From positions 1 through 40,609 of the forward strand of contig CACXUB010000004.1 of NCBI GenBank assembly GCA_902770735.1: DNA of 40,609 bases. The letters are read 5' to 3'. The notes beneath the pieces were generated by a model. That model searched no databases. It was given only the letters and a program-made list of their open reading frames with translations, and was not told the origin of the DNA. Positions 7,432 to 15,877 of this stretch are shown here, in pieces. Source of the stretch: an uncultured Bacteroidota bacterium. GTDB lineage: Bacteria; Bacteroidota; Bacteroidia; Bacteroidales; WCHB1-69. Every line of letters starts with the position of its first letter. Positions within the stretch are counted from its first letter, which is position 1. Made by a program: the position numbers and the translations under genes.

Positions 7432-7746
7432 ATGTCGGAAAATCAAATCATAGAAAAAATCAAATCATTGGCTAACGTATTGTTGCCTACCGGTAGTTCG
7501 CTGTGGCTCTATGGGTCGAGAGCACGTGGCGACGCTCATGAAGGAAGTGATTGGGATTTACTCATCTTGCTCGACAAAGACAAAATTGTCGCTGATGACT
7601 ATGATTTCACCTATCCTTTCCGCGAACTGGGCTGGGAGATTGGTGAGACAATCAGTCCGCACATCTATGCCAAAAAACAATGGAACGGATGGACATTCCT
7701 ACCATATCACAAAAATGTTGAACGAGACAAAATAGTACTTTTATGA
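7432..7746 (+). CDS. Nucleotidyltransferase-domain protein (MNT-type, antitoxin-like)
   Basis: The product has 104 residues of the minimal nucleotidyltransferase / DNA polymerase beta fold. The core motif is LYGSRARGDAHEGSDWDLLIL (residues 25-45), giving the GSxxRG...SDxD pattern with the two metal-binding acidic residues. The stop overlaps the next gene's start by four bases (ATGA, 7743-7746). With the HEPN-family partner it forms the standard MNT-HEPN gene pair, in which the MNT protein of characterised systems can AMPylate and neutralise the HEPN RNase. Base composition is somewhat AT-richer than the surrounding genes, consistent with an accessory module. Activity as an antitoxin is inferred from gene order and motif retention. 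Confidence 0.88.
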   Translation: MSENQIIEKIKSLANVLLPTGSSLWLYGSRARGDAHEGSDWDLLILLDKDKIVADDYDFTYPFRELGWEIGETISPHIYAKKQWNGWTFLPYHKNVERDKIVLL

Positions 7747-8150
7747 GTTTGAGTGAAGAAGAACGGAACACTATCGTAGCCCTCGAAATCGAAAAAGCAA
7801 AAAACACTTTTGCCGAAGTGGAGGCTTTAATACAGGCGAAACTATGGAATGGCGCTGCCAACAGACTTTATTATGCTGTTTTTCATGCCGTATGCGCCTT
7901 GTTGGTTCATGATCGTCATCAAGTGAACACCCATCAGGGATCCCATGCTTTGTTTGGGCTACATTATATCAAATCAGGAATCCTTCCGACTGAATTCGGT
8001 CACTTGTATGGACAACTCCAGACCATGCGCGAGAATAGCGACTATAATTGCGCATACGATGTGAGCACAGAAGAACTTCAAGGCAAGATTGAACCAGCGC
8101 GCCAAATGATTTACACCATAGAAAAAATGGTTCATCAATGTCACTGTTAA
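7743..8150 (+). CDS. HEPN-domain protein (UPF0332-like), partner of the MNT gene
   Basis: The product has 135 residues, all helical. Residues 39-75 (LWNGAANRLYYAVFHAVCALLV) carry the NRxYYAxFHA motif of the HEPN/UPF0332 group, followed by THQGSHALFGLHYIKSG. The C-terminal region has the RENSDYN stretch typical of this subfamily, rather than the RxxxxHxY motif of the well-studied HepT RNases. The canonical RNase motif is therefore not evident, and whether the protein is toxic is uncertain. It overlaps the nucleotidyltransferase gene by four bases, implying translational coupling. folD follows after 61 bases on the same strand. Confidence 0.85.
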   Translation: MSLSEEERNTIVALEIEKAKNTFAEVEALIQAKLWNGAANRLYYAVFHAVCALLVHDRHQVNTHQGSHALFGLHYIKSGILPTEFGHLYGQLQTMRENSDYNCAYDVSTEELQGKIEPARQMIYTIEKMVHQCHC

Positions 8151-8211
8151 TCCAAAGCTGTTTTAACACCTATTGGACAGCAATCGAATGTAACCAATCA
8201 AAATCACGAAT

Positions 8212-9072
8212 ATGAGAATCATTGACGGAAAATTGTGCGCGCAGCAGGTGAAAGACAAAATCGCCAAAGAGGTGGCGGAAATCAAAGCCAAGGGGCAACG
8301 GCCTCCGCGGCTCGACATCTTCCTCGTGGGTGACCGTCCCGACAGCCTCTCCTACGTGCACAGCAAGGACAAGACCTGCCGGTCGTTGGGCATGGACTGC
8401 GAGCTGCATCTGTTGCCCGACAGCACCTCCGAGAGCGAGCTGATGGTGATGATCGACGAATGCAACCGCAACGACGATGTCGATGCCATCCTCATCCAAC
8501 TGCCTCTGCCCGACCACTACAACTCCGCCCGCGTCCTCGACTTCATCGACTACCGCAAGGATGCCGACGGGCTGCACCTGATGAACGTCGGGCTGCTGCA
8601 TTTGGGTGAGCCCTACGTGATGCCCTGCACGCCGAAGGGGATTCTCACCTTGCTGGAAACCAATGGAATAGAGGTTTCCGGCGAACACGTGGTGATGATC
8701 GGCCGCAGCCAGTTGGTGGGCGAACCCACCGCGCAGCTGCTGATCCACAGCAACGCCACCGTGACGCTGTGCCATTCGCGCACCAAAAACCTGTCGCAAA
8801 TCGCCCAACTCGGCGACATTGTCATCACCGCCGTCGGATGCCCGAACCTGCTCCAGCCCTACGACCTCAAGAAAGGCGCTGTCTTGATCGATGTGGCCAT
8901 GAACCGCGTGAACGGCAAGCTGCAGGGCGACGTCTATAGCGAAGAGACCCGTCCCGAACTGGAAAAACGGCTCAGGGCTTGCACACCCGTGCCCGGCGGA
9001 GTCGGTCCCATGACCATCGCCATGCTGATGCAGAACGTGCTGGACATCTACAAGTTAAAATTCAAAAATTAA
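8212..9072 (+). CDS. folD: Bifunctional methylenetetrahydrofolate dehydrogenase / cyclohydrolase
   Basis: FolD interconverts 5,10-methylene-THF, 5,10-methenyl-THF and 10-formyl-THF in the cytosol, supplying one-carbon units for purines and formylmethionine. Seen here: SYVHSKDKTCRSLGM with the catalytic Lys in the Y-V-x-x-K pattern, VDAILIQLPLPDHYN, KDADGLHLMNVGLL, PCTPKGILTLLE, the dinucleotide-binding loop MIGRSQLVGEPTAQLL and the C-terminal TPVPGGVGPMTIAML. The length of 286 residues is normal. ATG 8212 is chosen because the family starts with M-x-I-I-DGK. The gene appears to be single; the next gene is convergent 11 bases away with no obvious strong terminator. Confidence 0.97.
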   Translation: MRIIDGKLCAQQVKDKIAKEVAEIKAKGQRPPRLDIFLVGDRPDSLSYVHSKDKTCRSLGMDCELHLLPDSTSESELMVMIDECNRNDDVDAILIQLPLPDHYNSARVLDFIDYRKDADGLHLMNVGLLHLGEPYVMPCTPKGILTLLETNGIEVSGEHVVMIGRSQLVGEPTAQLLIHSNATVTLCHSRTKNLSQIAQLGDIVITAVGCPNLLQPYDLKKGAVLIDVAMNRVNGKLQGDVYSEETRPELEKRLRACTPVPGGVGPMTIAMLMQNVLDIYKLKFKN

Positions 9073-9083
9073 GCTGAAAATCG

Positions 9084-9473
9084 CTATCGGAAATTGATCT
9101 TATCCGGCACAATATAAGCGCTCGGATAAGTTTGTTTTATGCTCTCCAATTCCTTGAAAGCCTCCAAACGAGTGAAATAGTCGCCCACGCGAACCTTAAA
9201 ATAGGGCTCGTTATAGGTGAGGTACGCCTTCGTGTAAGGGAAAATGGCGTTAAACGAATTCCGAGCGTATTCGGCCTGCGATTTAGAGTTCACGCCGGAA
9301 TAGGCGGCAATTTGGATGCGATAGCCGTTGGTATTCCCCACTTTTCGCCAATTATTCACGTAATCTTCCTGAATCCTGACAATGCCCGGCTCCATGTCAT
9401 AGTGCACCCTGTTCTGCGCCAAAACAACGCTGCAGGAGAAGAAGAAAAACAATATGACAAAAAACTTACGCAT
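9084..9473 (-). CDS. Exported SPOR-domain protein
   Basis: From ATG 9473 the product has 129 residues with a clear signal peptide (MRKFFVILFFFFSCSVVLAQ). The C-terminal 75 residues form a SPOR domain: GYRIQIAAYSGV, SQAEYARNSF, PYFKVRVGDYFTRLEAFKEL. SPOR domains bind denuded peptidoglycan glycan strands, often at division sites, so this is probably a small periplasmic or outer-membrane peptidoglycan-binding protein. A longer frame begins at a TTG at 9497, but that TTG lies inside the -7 promoter box (9487-9494), so the ATG is preferred; the expected transcript start leaves a leader of only about 7-10 bases. Confidence 0.92.
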   Translation of the reverse strand: MRKFFVILFFFFSCSVVLAQNRVHYDMEPGIVRIQEDYVNNWRKVGNTNGYRIQIAAYSGVNSKSQAEYARNSFNAIFPYTKAYLTYNEPYFKVRVGDYFTRLEAFKELESIKQTYPSAYIVPDKINFR

Positions 9474-9486
9474 ACGAAATTTTTGG

Positions 9487-9494
9487 CAAAAATA
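9487..9494 (-). promoter_or_regulatory. -7 promoter box TATTTTTG for the SPOR gene
   Basis: It is followed by CC on the minus strand and lies 13 bases upstream of the ATG at 9473. It rules out the longer TTG start. Confidence 0.8.
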
Positions 9495-9507
9495 CAAAAT
9501 TTAACGT

Positions 9508-10068
9508 TCACACAAAAAGAATTTTCAAACCAATAAGGATCAGCACAATACCGCCGACAATCTCGGCATAACGGCTGATTTTCGGATTTGAAAGTCGCTT
9601 GACAAAGGTGTAAGCAAGAAACGAGACGACAAAGGACGTGAGTCCGATGACCAGAAAGGCGCGGGCGACGTGTTCCTCCTGAATCATGGCGAAGCTGAAA
9701 CCGACAGCCAATGCGTCGATACTCGTGGCGACAGCCAGCAAAATGACATTTGCCCATTTTGTGACATCCAACCGCTCCGATTTCTCCCCTTCGTTCCTCC
9801 TGAAGCTTTCCACCAACATCTTTCCGCCGATAAAGGCAAGGATTCCAAATGCGATGTAAGGTCCCGCCTTCTCCAACGGTCCCAACAACGACTCACCGAA
9901 AAGCCACCCCAAAAGCGGCATCCCGCCTTGGAAGACGCCGAATGCCAGCGAAAAGCGCAGCACGTACTTTCGCGCCAGCTCGGGCTGCAGCATGCCGACG
10001 ACGCAACTGATGGCAAAGCAGTCCATCGCTAAACTTAACGACAACAGTATCAGTTCAATCCATCCCAT
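9508..10068 (-). CDS. mntP: Manganese efflux pump MntP
   Basis: From ATG 10068 the product has 186 residues with six hydrophobic segments. The two inverted half-repeats carry the conserved acidic positions: SLSLAMDCFAISCVVGM in the first and ATSIDALAVGFSFAM in the second, as in MntP/DUF204 exporters. KMLVES between the halves and the C-terminal EIVGGIVLILIGLKIL also fit. It exports Mn2+ across the inner membrane. An upstream TTG at 10152 lies beyond the promoter box at 10092-10099 and would add an unrelated N-terminus, so the ATG is used. No manganese-riboswitch-like leader is evident in the roughly 20-base leader. Confidence 0.95.
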   Translation of the reverse strand: MGWIELILLSLSLAMDCFAISCVVGMLQPELARKYVLRFSLAFGVFQGGMPLLGWLFGESLLGPLEKAGPYIAFGILAFIGGKMLVESFRRNEGEKSERLDVTKWANVILLAVATSIDALAVGFSFAMIQEEHVARAFLVIGLTSFVVSFLAYTFVKRLSNPKISRYAEIVGGIVLILIGLKILFV

Positions 10069-10091
10069 AGTATATCCGAAATATTCGAGCG

Positions 10092-10099
10092 CAAAAGTA
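10092..10099 (-). promoter_or_regulatory. -7 promoter box TACTTTTG for mntP
   Basis: It is followed by CGC on the minus strand and lies 23 bases upstream of the mntP ATG. Confidence 0.75.
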
Positions 10100-10158
10100 A
10101 AAAAAATTCGATATGAAGTTTTATTGAAACAATTCATGGAATATCGCCACAAAAATTG

Positions 10159-10166
10159 TACCTTTG
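10159..10166 (+). promoter_or_regulatory. -7 promoter box TACCTTTG for the wlbA-like gene
   Basis: It is followed by CGG and lies 24 bases upstream of the ATG at 10191, with mntP divergent. Confidence 0.8.
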
Positions 10167-10190
10167 CGGATTATTTCAGAACAAACTAAT

Positions 10191-11156
10191 ATGAAGAATT
10201 TTGCCGTTTTCGGAGTGGGAGGCTACGTGGCGCCAAGACACATGAAAGCTATCAAAGACACGGGGAACCAAATGGTTGCCGCATACGACAAGTCGGACAG
10301 CGTGGGCATCATCGACAAATATTTCCCGGAGGCGGCCTTCTTCACCGAGATGGAACTTTTCGACCGCCACGTCTCCAAACTCAAGCATACTGGCAACCAG
10401 TTAGACATTATATCCGTCTGCACGCCGAACTACCTGCATGACGCGCACACGCGCTACGCACTGCGCTTGGGCACGGACGTGATTTGCGAGAAACCGCTCG
10501 TGTTAAACCCATGGAATATCGACGTGCTTCAAAATGTGGAAAACGAAACGGGGAAAAGGGTCTATAACATCCTGCAACTCCGACTGCATCCGGCCATCAT
10601 CGCGCTGAAAGAGAAAGTGGACAACGCTCCAAGCGACATTGTCTATGATGTTGACCTGACCTACATCACCTCTCGTGGATACTGGTACTACACGAGTTGG
10701 AAAGGGGCGGAGAACAAAAGCGGCGGCATCGCCACCAACATCGGCATCCACTTTTACGACATGCTATGCCACATTTTCGGCAAGGTGAAGGAAAACATCG
10801 TGCATGTCGCCACCCACGACCGCGTGGCGGGGTTCATCCGCTTCGACAAGGCAAGAGTCCGCTATTTCCTGAGTATCAACAGGAAAACCTTGCCTAAAGA
10901 GGTACTAGACAGCGGCAAAACCACCCTCCGGCAGATTGTCATCAACGGAGAGCCGTTCGAGTTCAGCGACGGGTTCACAGACCTGCACACCGAGAGCTAC
11001 CGCCGGATTCTGGCGGGCGAAGGCTTTGGTCTGGACGACGTGCGCCCCTGCATCCAAATCGTCTATGACATCCGCAACGCCACACCCGTCGGGCTGAAAG
11101 GCGAATACCACCCTTTGGCGGCACTCCCCTGCGAAAACCACCCGTTCATGCGGTAA
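10191..11156 (+). CDS. wlbA: UDP-GlcNAc-uronate 3-dehydrogenase-like Gfo/Idh/MocA oxidoreductase (WlbA/WbpB family)
   Basis: From ATG 10191 the product has 321 residues. The Rossmann motif is FGVGGYVAPRHMKAI, followed by CTPNYLH and the family EKP motif (DVICEKPLVLNP). The substrate domain shows YNILQLRLHPAI, VDLTYITSRGYWYYTSWKG and GGIATNIGIHFYDMLCHIFG, which match WlbA-type enzymes closely, including the C-terminal FSDGFTDLHTESYRRILAG. Known members oxidise C3 of UDP-N-acetylglucosaminuronate as a step toward di-N-acetylated mannuronic acid sugars of O-antigens. No partner aminotransferase or acetyltransferase lies beside it, so the other steps must be encoded elsewhere. The TTG at 10164 overlaps the promoter box and is not the start. 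Confidence 0.9.
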   Translation: MKNFAVFGVGGYVAPRHMKAIKDTGNQMVAAYDKSDSVGIIDKYFPEAAFFTEMELFDRHVSKLKHTGNQLDIISVCTPNYLHDAHTRYALRLGTDVICEKPLVLNPWNIDVLQNVENETGKRVYNILQLRLHPAIIALKEKVDNAPSDIVYDVDLTYITSRGYWYYTSWKGAENKSGGIATNIGIHFYDMLCHIFGKVKENIVHVATHDRVAGFIRFDKARVRYFLSINRKTLPKEVLDSGKTTLRQIVINGEPFEFSDGFTDLHTESYRRILAGEGFGLDDVRPCIQIVYDIRNATPVGLKGEYHPLAALPCENHPFMR

Positions 11157-11188
11157 AAAACGGCAAACGGTTCATCCGAGCACAAAAA

Positions 11189-11220
11189 AACGGGGACGCC
11201 TTCATCAGACATTCCCCGTT
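11189..11220 (-). terminator. Terminator of the clpX transcript
   Basis: Perfect 8-bp arms AACGGGGA (11189-11196) and TCCCCGTT (11213-11220). On the minus strand the stem is followed by a run of seven T, just past the clpX stop. Confidence 0.8.
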
Positions 11221-11239
11221 AACCCACTAACAGACTAAC

Positions 11240-12481
11240 CTATTTGTCCTTGAACGAGAAGATCGAACTCTCGAACTTCTCCTGCGCGTATGCCTTGTCA
11301 ACCACGATTTTCCTCTTGTTGAGGCTCGGGAACTCGAACATCGCATCGGTCATGATTTTCTCGACGATAGCACGGAGGCCGCGGGCACCGAGCTGCAATT
11401 CCACCGCCTTATCCACGATATAGTCGAGGCAATCTTCTGTGAAACTCAACGAGATACCGTCCATCTTGAACAGCGCGGTGTACTGCTTCACCAAAGCGTT
11501 CTTCGGCTCGGTGAGAATACGTTTCAACGCCTCACGGTCCAATGCGTTCAACGAAGTGATGACCGGGAAACGGCCGCACAGCTCGGGAATCAACCCGAAC
11601 GCCTTGACATCCTGCGCACTGACGTACTTCAGTGCCTCCTGCGGGTTGAAGTTGATATTCTTCGTGTTGTAGCCGATGGCATGCGTGTTCATGCGGTCGC
11701 AGATGATATTCGACAGATTGTTGAAGGCACCGCTGCCGATGAAGAGAATGTGACGCGTGTTGACCTGGATGAACTCCTGCTCGGGGTGCTTGCGTCCTCC
11801 TTGAGGCGGCACATTCACCATAGAGCCCTCCAAAAGTTTCAGCAACGACTGCTGCACGCCTTCTCCCGACACATCACGCGTAATCGATGGATTTTCAGAA
11901 CCTTTACGAGCGATTTTGTCAATTTCGTCGATGAAAACGATGCCGCGTTCGGCCCGCTTCACATCATAGTCGGAAGCCTGCAGCAGACGAGTGAGAATAC
12001 TCTCCACATCCTCGCCCACGTAACCCGCCTGCGTGAAGACAGTAGCGTCAGCGATACAGAACGGGACATCCAACAGAGTGGCTATTGTCTTGGCCAACAA
12101 TGTTTTACCCGTTCCCGTCTCCCCTATCATCAAGACGTTGGATTTCTCGATATCCACATCCGGATCGGATTTGTCATCACCTTGCAACAGGCGCTTGTAA
12201 TGGTTGTAAACCGCCACGGAAAGCACCTTTTTCGCCTCTTCCTGCCCAATGACATATTCATCCAATTTCGCTTTTATTTCCTTGGGTTTCAAGAGTTTGA
12301 TCTTGATTTCCGAAAGATCTTTCTTCTCGGCTTGCGTCTTATGCTCGTGATAAATGTCCATCGCCGCCTGTAAGCAGTCGCTGCAAATCATCGCATCCAA
12401 TCCGCCGATGATGAACTGGTCGCGGGGAATATCCCGTCCACAAAAGCTGCAAGTCCTGTACGTACTTTGTTTTTTTGCCAT
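11240..12481 (-). CDS. clpX: ATP-dependent Clp protease ATP-binding subunit ClpX
   Basis: ClpX is the AAA+ unfoldase that feeds substrates to ClpP. Residues 11-36 form the zinc-binding N-domain (C11, C14, C33, C36: CSFCGRD and ICSDC). Walker A is GETGTGKT at 120-127. The pore and Walker B region reads [11 protein letters not shown] then [13 protein letters not shown], followed by [14 protein letters not shown] and the sensor region LGARGLRAI. The length of 413 residues is usual. It lies 78 bases downstream of clpP in the conserved order tig-clpP-clpX and ends at a good terminator (11189-11220). Confidence 0.98.
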   Translation of the reverse strand: MAKKQSTYRTCSFCGRDIPRDQFIIGGLDAMICSDCLQAAMDIYHEHKTQAEKKDLSEIKIKLLKPKEIKAKLDEYVIGQEEAKKVLSVAVYNHYKRLLQGDDKSDPDVDIEKSNVLMIGETGTGKTLLAKTIATLLDVPFCIADATVFTQAGYVGEDVESILTRLLQASDYDVKRAERGIVFIDEIDKIARKGSENPSITRDVSGEGVQQSLLKLLEGSMVNVPPQGGRKHPEQEFIQVNTRHILFIGSGAFNNLSNIICDRMNTHAIGYNTKNINFNPQEALKYVSAQDVKAFGLIPELCGRFPVITSLNALDREALKRILTEPKNALVKQYTALFKMDGISLSFTEDCLDYIVDKAVELQLGARGLRAIVEKIMTDAMFEFPSLNKRKIVVDKAYAQEKFESSIFSFKDK

Positions 12482-12559
12482 ATTATTTTAATAACATAAA
12501 ACCGGCGTCCGGACATAGCCGGAAGCCGGTAACTTCGAATTTCTGATGTCAGACACCGA

Positions 12560-13234
12560 CTATTTGTTTTGGTCGCGACCCAAAACCTGGTCAATCATGC
12601 CGTACTCTTTGGCTTCAGCGGCCGTCATCCAATAGTCGCGGTCGCTGTCCTTCCACACCTGGTCATAATCCTTGCCTGAGTGGTGGGCGATGATTTCGTA
12701 GAGTTCCTTCTTGATTTTCTGGATTTCGCGGGCCTCGATTTCAATATCGGAAGCTTGTCCTTGCGCGCCACCCATCGGCTGATGAATCATGACGCGGGCG
12801 TGCGGGAGTGCGAAGCGCTTGCCTTTTGTGCCGGCGCACATCAAGACGGCAGCCATGGAAGCGGCCATGCCGGTGCATATCGTCGAGATGTCCGGTTTGA
12901 GATACTGCATCGTGTCGTAAATGCCCAGTCCGGCATAGACCATACCGCCAGGGCTGTTGATATAGATTTGGATATCGCGCTCTGAATCCTGAGACTCCAG
13001 GAAAAGGAGCTGAGCTTGGATGACATTGGCCACATAGTCGTCAATCGGCACCCCCATGAAGATGATTCTGTCCTTCATCAAGCGGGAGAACACATCCAGT
13101 TGGGTGATATTCATCGGACGCTCCTCGATGATGTACGGGGTGATGAAATTGTTGACCATGGACGTGTAGCGGTCCAGACTCAAGCTGCTGATGCCATGCT
13201 GTTTCAGCGCGTAATTTCTGAATTCGTCTCTCAT
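12560..13234 (-). CDS. clpP: ATP-dependent Clp protease proteolytic subunit
   Basis: The product is the self-compartmentalising serine peptidase of the ClpXP complex, with 224 residues. The catalytic triad is visible: Ser126 in [12 protein letters not shown], His151 in ARVMIHQP and Asp200 in [28 protein letters not shown] forms the substrate-binding strand and the region around the oxyanion hole. The N-terminal 35 residues are longer than in E. coli and may be a propeptide. Only three bases separate it from the tig stop upstream, so the two are one transcript. Confidence 0.98.
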   Translation of the reverse strand: MRDEFRNYALKQHGISSLSLDRYTSMVNNFITPYIIEERPMNITQLDVFSRLMKDRIIFMGVPIDDYVANVIQAQLLFLESQDSERDIQIYINSPGGMVYAGLGIYDTMQYLKPDISTICTGMAASMAAVLMCAGTKGKRFALPHARVMIHQPMGGAQGQASDIEIEAREIQKIKKELYEIIAHHSGKDYDQVWKDSDRDYWMTAAEAKEYGMIDQVLGRDQNK

Positions 13235-13237
13235 AAC

Positions 13238-14704
13238 TTATTCTTTTTCAGATTTTTTTGTAGATTTAGCTCTCGTTTTTTTAGGTTTTTCCTCGGCGGG
13301 AGCGGCTTCGGCGGCAGGTTCCTCAGCCTTAGCAGACGTTTTACGCTTCGTCGTCTTCTTGGGTTTCTCCTCGGCGGACTTGTCTTCCTCGCGCTTGCCC
13401 GAAATCTCCTCGACGAAAGCCTTGAAGTCTCCCTCCTTGTGCTCGACATTCATCTTCTTGCGCATCAGGGCCACCAGTTTCTGGTCATAAAGCATGTCGT
13501 AGGCATTCTTCACATATTCCTGGTTCTTCATCGCGTCAGCCACAATCTTGTCCAGCTGGTCTTTTACGCTTTCCGCGTTGAAATTGGCGAAATAATTCTT
13601 GACAAAATAGTCGCGGAAGTAAGCCTCGACGTCAGCGCGGGTGACGTTCACGTCTTCGCCTTCCACCAACGTGTTCTCGATAATCTGCCACTTGAAGGAG
13701 TTCTTGTAGCGCTCGAACTCTTTCTCCAAAGCCTCTTCGGACATGTCTTTCTGCACAGCCAGGATGTAGCGTTTCATGAAATCATCGGGCAGTTCCACGC
13801 TCACATTGTCGAGAAGCGTCTGGATGGCGCGGTCCATGAACATGCGCTCGCTGTCGGGCTTGTACTGATCGGCAACCTGTTTTTTGATGACCTCCTTCAT
13901 GGTGGCCTCATCGGTCACGCTACCATCGGGGAACGCGTTTTTGAAGAAATCCTCGTTGAGTTCGGCAGGATTGATGCGGCCGATGCGCTTGACGGTCATC
14001 TCGTAAGCGTAAGGATCGTCGGCATTGAGTTCCTCGACCTTGAAACCGAAGGCGCGTGCGAAGAACGGGTCCGCGGAGAAAGCCTGACGCATGGCCAAGG
14101 AGACCTTGTCGCCCACTTTCTTGCCTTCAAACGCTTTCTTGGCGTCGTCCTTGAGGTCGCGAATGAAGAAGAAAGCCTCTTTCTCACCGCCATAATCGAC
14201 GGAGATGCTGTCTGTTTCCGCAATCGTTTCGGGCATGATGTAATTGCCGTGGCGCTCGCGGAGCTGGTCGATCTGACCTTGGATCTCCTCCTCGCTGGGG
14301 ATGACGGTGAAGTCGGTGACAGCGGGCATGGACGTCAAATCAACGTTGACTTCGGGACGGAGGACGTATTCATAGACGAACGAGAAGTTGTCGGGGTTGT
14401 CGAAATCGACTTTGGACTTGCCTTCCACCGGCATGGGCTCGAAGATGTACTTGATGTCATTGTCCTTGAAGTATTTGTCAATCTGTTCGTTGACAAGACG
14501 GTCGACTTCCATCACGAGGATGTTTTTGCCGTACATCTTTTGGACGATGCCCATGGGGGCGTTGCCTTTGCGGAAACCGGGGACGGCAATTTCGCGGCGT
14601 TGTTTTTTTAACGCTTTATCTACGTTTTCAGCGTAATCTTCTTTTTGGATTTCAATTACCAGTTCCTGCACCTGTCCAGGAACATTTTCGTGCTTAATAT
14701 TCAT
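13238..14704 (-). CDS. tig: Trigger factor
   Basis: The product is a ribosome-associated chaperone of 488 residues. The ribosome-binding signature is VPGFRKGNAPMGIV (residues 41-54), with the invariant G-F-R-K. The central region (about 150-240) corresponds to the PPIase-like domain and is followed by the helical arms. The last 60 residues form a lysine/alanine/glutamate-rich low-complexity tail (KKTTKRKTSAKAEEP and similar) beyond the normal end of the family; such tails occur in some Bacteroidetes. It heads the tig-clpP-clpX cluster. No clear TAnnTTTG box is visible in the AT-rich region upstream. Confidence 0.96.
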   Translation of the reverse strand: MNIKHENVPGQVQELVIEIQKEDYAENVDKALKKQRREIAVPGFRKGNAPMGIVQKMYGKNILVMEVDRLVNEQIDKYFKDNDIKYIFEPMPVEGKSKVDFDNPDNFSFVYEYVLRPEVNVDLTSMPAVTDFTVIPSEEEIQGQIDQLRERHGNYIMPETIAETDSISVDYGGEKEAFFFIRDLKDDAKKAFEGKKVGDKVSLAMRQAFSADPFFARAFGFKVEELNADDPYAYEMTVKRIGRINPAELNEDFFKNAFPDGSVTDEATMKEVIKKQVADQYKPDSERMFMDRAIQTLLDNVSVELPDDFMKRYILAVQKDMSEEALEKEFERYKNSFKWQIIENTLVEGEDVNVTRADVEAYFRDYFVKNYFANFNAESVKDQLDKIVADAMKNQEYVKNAYDMLYDQKLVALMRKKMNVEHKEGDFKAFVEEISGKREEDKSAEEKPKKTTKRKTSAKAEEPAAEAAPAEEKPKKTRAKSTKKSEKE

Positions 14705-14787
14705 TCAATCAATATTTTATATTACAAACAAAAAACACACAACACCCCAACGGCGTTGTATGTTTTATCATTCCTATTTTCTATCGC

Positions 14788-15087
14788 TTATTGTTCAGCG
14801 GCATCGTCGGTGGTTGTCGTCTGTTCGACAGGAGTGTTGGAGATACCGCGGACGCTGTTGTACTCGCTCTTGGCCATGAAGGCGCAGACGAAGCAGAGCA
14901 GCATGATGCCAGCGGCAAGTCCCCACGTGGTTTTCTCCAGCACGTCAGCGGTTTTGCGGACGCCCATCACCTGGTTGGAGGAGGCGAAGTTGGATGCCAG
15001 ACCGCCGCCCTTGGAGTTCTGAATCAACACGACAAATGCCAGTACGATACTTGCCAAAATGATTAATACTACACACAATGTAAACAT
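14788..15087 (-). CDS. secG: Preprotein translocase subunit SecG
   Basis: The product has 99 residues with two hydrophobic helices (CVVLIILASIVLAFVVLIQ and WGLAAGIMLLCFVCAFMA). They are joined by the SecG loop signature SKGGGLASNFASSNQVMGVRK, broken here as QNSKGGGL, then SNQVMG. A hydrophilic Thr/Glu-rich tail follows. SecG stimulates SecYEG-mediated export at the inner membrane. It follows the TPR gene by 82 bases on the same strand, probably in the same transcript. Confidence 0.95.
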   Translation of the reverse strand: MFTLCVVLIILASIVLAFVVLIQNSKGGGLASNFASSNQVMGVRKTADVLEKTTWGLAAGIMLLCFVCAFMAKSEYNSVRGISNTPVEQTTTTDDAAEQ

Positions 15088-15169
15088 CTTCTTTTACTTT
15101 TTTAGTTTATGACTTTATTTAATTTTTCCGCTACGGGAACTGAATCTTCTTGCAAAAACAATGCCAAAA

Positions 15170-15781
15170 TCATCCTTTCGCCATCATTTTTTTCAGTTCT
15201 TCAATTCGGGCGGCAAAGATACTATTTTTTTCGGGAAAATGCAACTTCAATATTTCGAACATCTGGATGGCACGATCATAGTATCCTTGTTCTGCGTAAA
15301 CATTTGCCAATGAAACACTTACAATGCTTTGATCTTCCACCGAACTTTCCAAGCCATAGTCGGCTTCGGCATCGTGGACCTCGGGCGAATAGATGATTTT
15401 CGGCGCGTCTTTGGAGAATTTTTCAATCAGTTGGTCGATAAGTGCCTGTCGGTCATCGTGTCCGGGCGCCGGATGTTTCACAAAAATGGGATTCAGTTCG
15501 GAGGCCGGGCGGCTGTGATTCTCCACAACATTGAGCTGGGGTTTCTCGCGCATTTCCACAACCGGAGCGGTCTCCAACGACAGTTTGTCGAAGCGCAGCT
15601 TGTCGGGAAGCGTCAGCAACATCCTGGTTCTCATACGGTTCGAAGTCTTTTGCGAGATGTCTTTAAGACAGAACATATTGAGGAGCGGTGAAGCCGGATA
15701 CTTGCGCTGCAAATCGCGCAAACGCTCCTGCGCCAGCCCATGCTCCGCCTGCACGAAGTCCGTAAAATAAATCTTTTCCAT
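15170..15781 (-). CDS. TPR-containing protein upstream of secG
   Basis: The product has 203 residues with no signal peptide. The N-terminus (VQAEHGLAQERLRDLQRKYPASPLLNMFCL) is helical. The middle is charged and proline-containing (about 75-130), and the C-terminus (SLANVYAEQGYYDRAIQMFEILKLHFPEKNSIFAARIEELKK) is a TPR unit. Comparable small TPR proteins accompany secG in Bacteroidetes; the function is unknown. ATG 15781 lies 20 bases downstream of a good -7 box (15801-15808). Confidence 0.85.
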   Translation of the reverse strand: MEKIYFTDFVQAEHGLAQERLRDLQRKYPASPLLNMFCLKDISQKTSNRMRTRMLLTLPDKLRFDKLSLETAPVVEMREKPQLNVVENHSRPASELNPIFVKHPAPGHDDRQALIDQLIEKFSKDAPKIIYSPEVHDAEADYGLESSVEDQSIVSVSLANVYAEQGYYDRAIQMFEILKLHFPEKNSIFAARIEELKKMMAKG

Positions 15782-15800
15782 TCGACAAAAATTTGCGCCG

Positions 15801-15808
15801 CAAAGATA
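15801..15808 (-). promoter_or_regulatory. -7 promoter box TATCTTTG for the TPR-secG transcript
   Basis: It is followed by CGG on the minus strand. It lies only 11 bases from the divergent MFS -7 box, so the upstream elements of the two promoters interleave. Confidence 0.8.
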
Positions 15809-15819
15809 TGTTTTTTTTG

Positions 15820-15827
15820 TATTTTTG
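15820..15827 (+). promoter_or_regulatory. -7 promoter box TATTTTTG for the MFS transporter gene
   Basis: It is followed by CG, 50 bases upstream of ATG 15878, facing away from the TPR-secG promoter. Confidence 0.75.
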
Positions 15828-15877
15828 CGACTTTAAAAAGCATTGTGCAGAATAAATGTTGAATAAAAAATAAAAGT

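Noticed and set aside
13016..14611. 531-codon open frame on the plus strand opposite tig
   Set aside because: Low-complexity F/L/V/D/H-rich translation mirrored from a strongly conserved trigger factor gene; a GC-rich shadow frame.
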